9,479 nt of DNA, from contig CAKUXN010000021.1 in NCBI GenBank assembly GCA_934700415.1, positions 1-9,479 of the forward strand, in the 5' to 3' direction. The stretch comes from an uncultured Candidatus Saccharibacteria bacterium. GTDB lineage: Bacteria; Patescibacteriota; Saccharimonadia; Saccharimonadales; Saccharimonadaceae. The translations under genes were made by a program, and so were the position numbers. The notes under the pieces are model-generated. The model saw only the letters and a list, made by a program, of their open reading frames with translations, had not been told where the DNA came from and did not search any database. Of the stretch, positions 5,591-9,479 are shown one piece after another; position 1 is the first letter of the stretch; each line of letters opens with the position of its first letter.

Positions 5591-6712
5591 ATGGATTCAG
5601 AAACGAGTGGGCAGTCTTCAAGCGATCTGGGCCGACAGGCAGCAGCGCAAATCGCCAGAAAAAAAGTTTTGGCGGCCTATGCTAATGCTGCGCAGAAAAA
5701 AGTGCAGGAAACTTCTCAACCTGGACAACATTTGAAAAATGAGCCAATTTCACCTAAGATTAATTCTGAATCGTGGAAAAAATACCATACTGCTTGGCAA
5801 GATTATTACCAAAAATATTATAGTAATTATTATTCCAACGCCGCTCGTGAATATATTACTAAAGAAAAGCTCCGCGAGGCACGCGAAAAGGCTGAAGAAG
5901 AAGATATCCTTTCACACGAAGCACATACCCAGAATGAATTAAGATTAAAAATCCGCAAAAAAGCTACTGAAAATGCCAAAAAAACACGTCGCATGCGTAA
6001 TTTTATCCCAATTTTAGCTGGGTTGACTGTAGTGTTTACGATTCTTTTTCTGCAATATAACCGTCTAATTTTTGCCCCAATTATGGCTTATATTTCACCG
6101 GGGAATGCTCCGGCCTCGGAAATTGAAGCTCTGGATCCGACCATTACACAGACCGTCTCGGCGGACCCGCGATTGATTATTCCGAAACTAAACATCGATG
6201 TGCCAATTAGGTTTGGAGTGCCGCTTTCTGGCGTAATGAGCGCCATGAACAACGGCGTTGCGCATTATAGAATTGCGGGCGCCAGTGCCTACCCTGGGCA
6301 AATAGGGAATTTTATTATTACAGGACATTCGGCGGGAGATATTTACAGTTCAAACCCTTATAAATATATCTTTTCGGGACTAGAGCGACTTGATGATGGG
6401 GATTTGATTTACGTAAATTATAATTCCGTACGTTACACTTACCAGGTAATTCGTAAGCAAGTGGTAGAGCCGTCTAATGTAGCTGCGCTTGTGACGCAGA
6501 CCGACAAACCGCTTATTACGCTAGTGACTTGCACACCACTCGGAACTTCACGCTATCGTTTATTGGTGACTGGTGAACAAATTTCACCGAGCTACAATGG
6601 GGGTGAAGAGTCAAGTGAACCGCCCGTTGTGGATGGTGACGAGAATATCGAACTTCCAGCTAACGAGCCATCATTCTTTGAAGGAATTTGGAACTGGCTT
6701 ACCGGGCAATAA
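5591..6712 (+). CDS. Sortase family transpeptidase with long cytoplasmic N-terminus
   Basis: 373 residues, a cysteine transpeptidase that would join surface proteins to a wall or pilus acceptor outside the membrane. The catalytic domain (about 185-330) shows His246 in ITGHSAG, Cys314 in LVTCTPLG (the TLxTC-type motif) and Arg323 in SRYRLLV. One membrane segment at about 138-158 gives an N-in, C-out topology. The first 137 residues are unusual: an Ala/Gln/Lys-rich stretch, then a Tyr-rich segment at 65-89 (WQDYYQKYYSNYYS), then a charged, probably helical region (about 88-130). After the domain comes an acidic, Pro-containing tail (about 331-360) and a Trp-containing end. The ATG at 5591 has the TATAAT element six bases upstream. 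The subclass (D/E-like or a Patescibacteria-specific group) cannot be fixed here. Its targets are unknown; the surface protein at the left edge is one candidate. Confidence 0.92.
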   Translation: MDSETSGQSSSDLGRQAAAQIARKKVLAAYANAAQKKVQETSQPGQHLKNEPISPKINSESWKKYHTAWQDYYQKYYSNYYSNAAREYITKEKLREAREKAEEEDILSHEAHTQNELRLKIRKKATENAKKTRRMRNFIPILAGLTVVFTILFLQYNRLIFAPIMAYISPGNAPASEIEALDPTITQTVSADPRLIIPKLNIDVPIRFGVPLSGVMSAMNNGVAHYRIAGASAYPGQIGNFIITGHSAGDIYSSNPYKYIFSGLERLDDGDLIYVNYNSVRYTYQVIRKQVVEPSNVAALVTQTDKPLITLVTCTPLGTSRYRLLVTGEQISPSYNGGEESSEPPVVDGDENIELPANEPSFFEGIWNWLTGQ

Positions 6713-6716
6713 GCCA
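6695..6716. repeat. Inverted repeat spanning the convergent stop codons
   Basis: TGGCTT (6695-6700), ten bases, AAGCCA (6711-6716): a perfect six-pair stem covering the tail-to-tail overlap of the sortase and PEGA genes. Neither strand has a T-tract after it, so it is not a classical intrinsic terminator. It could mark the 3' ends of both mRNAs, or be chance. Confidence 0.35.
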
Positions 6717-8081
6717 TTCACGAACTAATTCGCCATCGCTGAAATAATATAGCCATTTTTCGCTAGTAATAGTAACTGGAAAATGGCTAGAAACATTTTT
6801 TGCCAAGACACGATGATTGAGCCCATCGAAATCAAAAACTGATAATTCGCCATTCTCGACAGAATAAATCATATAGCTATTTAGCCAACCAAAATTATTA
6901 GCACCAGCTGACCATTCCGACAAGGCCATTGATTCCATATCTAGAGCAGCAATTTTTCCTTCAAGACTCATATTTACAAATTCGCCGCCATGGCCAATTT
7001 TAACTTCACTCGGAATAAAACTAATTTCCGAATCTAATATCTTGGTCAAATCATTTTTTTGATAAACCTTTATGTTGGCTCCTTCTATAACATAAATATA
7101 TTTGTTGTCATAAAACTTACCAATCAAAACTTTGGCTTTGTCGGTAATCATTTCAATCGTAGTAGGTTCGCTATCACCCAATTTAAGTAGCCCAACATGA
7201 TCTTTGCTAGAGAAGACTATCTCTGAATCGTAAAAATCATAATCCTGGACATCGCTCAAAATGATTGCTGAAATTTGACGAGTATTGACATCTATTTTAT
7301 GTAAATTACCGTTACGAATAGCCAATAAATTCTCGGCCGAATGATCAAAAATATTAACATCTTCAAATTCGGTGGCAAACTCCCGTGTAAGGTTAATACT
7401 TTTTGCAGTATTTCTGATATCAAGAAGTACCCACTCTACGCTTTCGTTCCTATCAACTTTTAAAAGTACATGCTCGTTGGCACTGTCCCATTTTGCGGAA
7501 ATTATTTTTCCATCAAAAAGTCCAGTGGTGGTACTGGGTGAACTTGCGGTGAAGAAGACTTTAGTTACATCCAGCGTGGTGGCACGAATCGTGTCGCTGT
7601 CTAGATTAATTAGCGACCAAGAAGTGGTATTGTTGGCTAGCAATAACAATTTACGATTCGGTGAAACTGAGGCATAAGTCGTAGCCGCAGTATCATAAAC
7701 TGCTTCTTTAACACGGTTTTTCAAAAAAAGTTGTGGATAGTTCAGCCTATATAGCAGGCCTTCACGGATATTGACAGTCTTAGACCAAGTATCGTAACCA
7801 TCTTTCGAAAGTACGACTTCGTGCTTACCGCTTGAGAGAATTTTACTAGTATTGGTACGCTGAAACCACGGAGAATCACCGTCTACGGTAATATTTGCAC
7901 CTGTAGGGATAGAGTTAATTTGAAGCATACCCTGACGCTCCACTTTAAAATCAGAATTAAGCCAATAGCCAGACACGATTAAAGCAAGTACTATCACGGT
8001 CAAAATAACTGTAATTACCATAATAGATTCCGAGATAATCACCCGTAAACTTTGGCGACGAGCGCGTTTTTCTAGATCCAT
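6699..8081 (-). CDS. Membrane-anchored PEGA-domain protein with probable beta-propeller ectodomain
   Basis: 460 residues. A short basic N-terminus (KRARRQSLR) is followed by one membrane segment at about 18-38, so the bulk is outside the cell. A PEGA domain (about 51-118) is recognisable from GMLQINSIPTGANITVDG, the SSGKHEVVLSKDGY turn and the paired strands after it. PEGA domains occur in many bacterial surface proteins and are thought to bind surface partners. The remaining 340 residues show repeated short beta-rich blocks with SPNRKLLLLAN-like and NKYIYVIEG-like strands, suggesting a TolB/WD40-like propeller. The start at 8081 is chosen over an in-frame ATG two codons upstream (8087), because the TATAAT abuts 8087 directly but sits six bases from 8081. 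The 3' end overlaps the sortase by 14 bases. The precise role is unknown; an extracytoplasmic scaffold or adhesin is plausible. Confidence 0.8.
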   Translation of the reverse strand: MDLEKRARRQSLRVIISESIMVITVILTVIVLALIVSGYWLNSDFKVERQGMLQINSIPTGANITVDGDSPWFQRTNTSKILSSGKHEVVLSKDGYDTWSKTVNIREGLLYRLNYPQLFLKNRVKEAVYDTAATTYASVSPNRKLLLLANNTTSWSLINLDSDTIRATTLDVTKVFFTASSPSTTTGLFDGKIISAKWDSANEHVLLKVDRNESVEWVLLDIRNTAKSINLTREFATEFEDVNIFDHSAENLLAIRNGNLHKIDVNTRQISAIILSDVQDYDFYDSEIVFSSKDHVGLLKLGDSEPTTIEMITDKAKVLIGKFYDNKYIYVIEGANIKVYQKNDLTKILDSEISFIPSEVKIGHGGEFVNMSLEGKIAALDMESMALSEWSAGANNFGWLNSYMIYSVENGELSVFDFDGLNHRVLAKNVSSHFPVTITSEKWLYYFSDGELVREWLIAR

Positions 8082-8087
8082 ACTCAT

Positions 8088-8096
8088 ATTATAACA
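8088..8096 (-). promoter_or_regulatory. Extended -10 promoter of the PEGA gene, leaderless spacing
   Basis: The minus strand reads TGT then TATAAT (-10 at 8088-8093), six bases (ATGAGT), then the ATG at 8081. The spacing decides the start codon: the ATG at 8087 would lie upstream of the predicted transcription start. No -35 was seen. Confidence 0.7.
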
Positions 8097-8118
8097 TAAT
8101 TTTAATAGATTTTAGCTC

Positions 8119-8147
8119 TTGCGTTTTGAGAAAGTATTTTGTATTAT
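8119..8147 (+). promoter_or_regulatory. -35/-10 promoter of the DUF4367-like gene (leadered)
   Basis: TTGCGT (8119-8124), a 17-base spacer and TATTAT (8142-8147). The predicted start near 8154 leaves about 19 leader bases containing the GAGGTGA ribosome site at 8164-8170, just before the ATG at 8173. It shares the 91-base divergent region with the PEGA promoter. Confidence 0.6.
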
Positions 8148-8172
8148 TAATATAAGAATAAGCGAGGTGAAA

Positions 8173-8976
8173 ATGTTGAAATTTGAGCAAAATCAGAATG
8201 AGACTTCTGTCCATCGTAAACCGAGGGCTTCCACTACGATTAATCGTAAAATGGTAGCTAGGCCAGTAGCCGATCGGACAATGCTAACTAAAAAATCTGA
8301 GATTGTAATTCGGCGAGCTGAAACACAGCAAGAAAAGCCAACCCACACAGTGGCAACGGTTCATGCTAGCCAAAAAGCCCAGCAAAAGCCAGTAGTGCAA
8401 GCTACACAAACACGACCTACAGCCCAAGAGCTCAAGGCTACCGCTATCGAAAAAGCTTTGTCTACAACGATGAAGCAGGAATCTCCCATGGTAAAAGAAA
8501 AAACGCATTTTCATTTTGGGCTTAAGAGGGTTTTATTAGCCTTGGTTTGCTCAGTAGTAGCAGTTTTTGCGATCGTATATTTTGTAAACCTCAACGCTCC
8601 TAATATTTCACTTCGAGTTGCCGCTATGCAAACTGGCATAGAAGCCTCATACCCAGCTTATATACCTCGTGATTATAGCTTATCGGATATCACTTCGGAA
8701 AACGGAAAAATTACTTTAAATTTCAAAAATGCTAATGCAAGTACCGCCTTTTCGCTTGTAGAAGAAAAATCTTCCTGGGATACAAATGCGTTGCTTAATA
8801 ACTTTGTCCGCAATGAATATGGCGATGATTATACTGTTATTCGCGAGCAGGGACTTACTATATATATTAATAATAGCAACGCTACTTGGGTAAATGGTGG
8901 AATTGTCTATAAATTAAGCGCTGTAGGTAATACTCTTACCAAAAAACAGATTAAGTCAATTGCCGTATCACTCTAA
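8173..8976 (+). CDS. Single-pass membrane protein with DUF4367-like C-terminal domain
   Basis: 267 residues. The first 110 are cytoplasmic, basic and low in hydrophobic residues, rich in Gln, Thr, Lys and Pro, and probably disordered. A membrane segment lies at about 117-138 (VLLALVCSVVAVFAIVYFV). The exterior domain (about 145-267) contains YIPRDYSLSDI, a GKITLNF strand, ATWVNGGIVYKLSA, and an ending of LTKKQIKSIAVSL. This order (a Y-x-L strand, a W-x-x-G-G-x-x-Y strand, then a helix leading to a final SL) is like the DUF4367 family, whose biochemical function is unknown and which is often found near anti-sigma or sporulation membrane proteins in Firmicutes. The start at 8173 is supported by GAGGTGA; an in-frame ATG at 8119 lies in the promoter. 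It is divergent from the PEGA gene, and gltX follows 18 bases downstream. Confidence 0.75.
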   Translation: MLKFEQNQNETSVHRKPRASTTINRKMVARPVADRTMLTKKSEIVIRRAETQQEKPTHTVATVHASQKAQQKPVVQATQTRPTAQELKATAIEKALSTTMKQESPMVKEKTHFHFGLKRVLLALVCSVVAVFAIVYFVNLNAPNISLRVAAMQTGIEASYPAYIPRDYSLSDITSENGKITLNFKNANASTAFSLVEEKSSWDTNALLNNFVRNEYGDDYTVIREQGLTIYINNSNATWVNGGIVYKLSAVGNTLTKKQIKSIAVSL

Positions 8977-8988
8977 AAGTGATATAAT
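8960..8988 (+). promoter_or_regulatory. gltX promoter with -35 and extended -10, leaderless spacing
   Basis: TTGCCG (8960-8965), a 17-base spacer ending in TGA, TATAAT (8983-8988), six bases (ATTTGC), then the ATG at 8995. The -35 lies inside the last codons of the upstream gene. No Shine-Dalgarno sequence precedes the ATG. It is the only leaderless-type promoter here with a recognisable -35. Confidence 0.75.
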
Positions 8989-8994
8989 ATTTGC

Positions 8995-9479
8995 ATGGAA
9001 AAAGCTATTACTCGTTTTGCACCCAGCCCAACTGGTTATATTCATATAGGTAACGTCCGCTCAGCGATTTATCCTTATCTTGTTGCGCGTCAAAGCGGCG
9101 GGAAGATGATTCTAAGAATCGAAGATACCGATAGAGAACGATACGTAGAGGGAGCAACCGAGTTGATTGAAGATACTTTAAAATGGCTCGGGCTTGATTG
9201 GGATGAAGGTCCACTCGTGGGTGGTCCGCATGAACCATATTTTCAAAGTGAGCGCAAAGACATTTATCTCAAGTGGGCGCAAAAATTAATTGAAGACGGT
9301 AGAGCCTATACTGACCCTACACCCGCAGAGAAAATTGACGAATATAGACGCGAGTGTAACGAGAAAAAAGTACCGTTTTTGTATCGTAATTTCCGCCCTG
9401 AGAATCCACCCAAATGGGAGCCTGGGATGCCGATTCGTTTTAAAACTATCCCAAAAGAGTACAGCTGGCACGATGAAGT
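8995..9479 (+). CDS. gltX: Glutamyl-tRNA synthetase, N-terminal part (3' part beyond window)
   Basis: 161 complete codons are visible of a protein usually about 470 residues long. It charges tRNA-Glu with glutamate using ATP in the cytoplasm. Class I signature: RFAPSPTGYIHIGN at 7-20, with HIGN as the HIGH-type nucleotide-binding motif, and the LRIEDTDRER block at about 40-49 that binds glutamate and defines GlxRS enzymes. LKWLGLDWDEGP follows. The region after AYTD lacks the Cys cluster of zinc-binding GltX forms such as that of E. coli. The KMSKS-type motif and anticodon-binding domain lie beyond the edge. Whether the enzyme is non-discriminating (also charging tRNA-Gln, with GatCAB correcting it) cannot be judged from this part. 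Confidence 0.95.
   Translation, partial: MEKAITRFAPSPTGYIHIGNVRSAIYPYLVARQSGGKMILRIEDTDRERYVEGATELIEDTLKWLGLDWDEGPLVGGPHEPYFQSERKDIYLKWAQKLIEDGRAYTDPTPAEKIDEYRRECNEKKVPFLYRNFRPENPPKWEPGMPIRFKTIPKEYSWHDE

Noticed and set aside
8082..8087. ATG at 8087 as the PEGA gene start
   Set aside because: It directly abuts the TATAAT and would lie upstream of the expected transcription start; 8081 has the six-base spacing seen in five other genes.
1..9479. CRISPR array, insertion sequence or prophage
   Set aside because: No spaced direct repeats, transposase-like frame, terminal inverted repeats or phage genes were seen; the region reads as ordinary chromosome.

Overview
The window looks like chromosomal DNA of a small-genome, AT-rich bacterium, most probably a member of Candidatus Saccharibacteria (TM7) or a close relative in the Patescibacteria/CPR. 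Pointers are the Ser/Thr/Asn-rich surface protein with a Cys-containing GW-type repeat, a sortase with a long Tyr-rich cytoplasmic N-terminus, PEGA and DUF4367-like membrane proteins, a compact SmpB, and very tight packing with many overlapping gene ends. TGA is used as a normal stop codon, so this is not a code-25 lineage (Gracilibacteria/Absconditabacteria). The lineage call rests on protein style, not on a search.

Layout, left to right. (1) 1-844, minus: 5' part of a secreted surface protein, cut by the window edge. (2) 949-2940, plus: a three-gene overlapping operon of smpB (ribosome rescue), an exonuclease III/AP endonuclease gene, and a degenerate relative of the ADP-dependent NAD(P)HX dehydratase. 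(3) 2926-4802, minus: a GT4-type glycosyltransferase followed by a CDP-alcohol phosphatidyltransferase, plausibly making a membrane (glyco)lipid. (4) 4839-5394, minus: an unrecognised 127-residue protein as a complete single-gene unit with consensus promoter, 5'-terminal hairpin, Shine-Dalgarno site and intrinsic terminator. (5) 5425-5560, minus: tRNA-Leu(CAA) with its own promoter and terminator. (6) 5591-6712, plus: a sortase. (7) 6699-8081, minus: a membrane-anchored PEGA-domain protein. (8) 8173-8976, plus: a membrane protein with a DUF4367-like ectodomain. (9) 8995-9479, plus: the N-terminal third of glutamyl-tRNA synthetase, cut by the window edge. No gap between genes exceeds 300 bases. 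No mobile element, CRISPR array or sign of recent transfer was seen.

The most striking pattern is regulatory. Six genes (smpB, the glycosyltransferase, the phosphatidyltransferase, the sortase, the PEGA protein and gltX) carry the same start architecture: TGnTATAAT, then exactly six bases, then ATG. An extended -10 at this spacing puts the predicted transcription start on the A of the start codon, so the mRNAs should be leaderless. Three other genes (surface protein, 127-residue protein, DUF4367-like protein) instead have a 5' leader with a Shine-Dalgarno site. The two downstream genes of the smpB operon begin inside or at the stop codon of the gene before. The window therefore suggests three ways of starting translation side by side, with the -10-to-ATG distance deciding which one a first gene uses.
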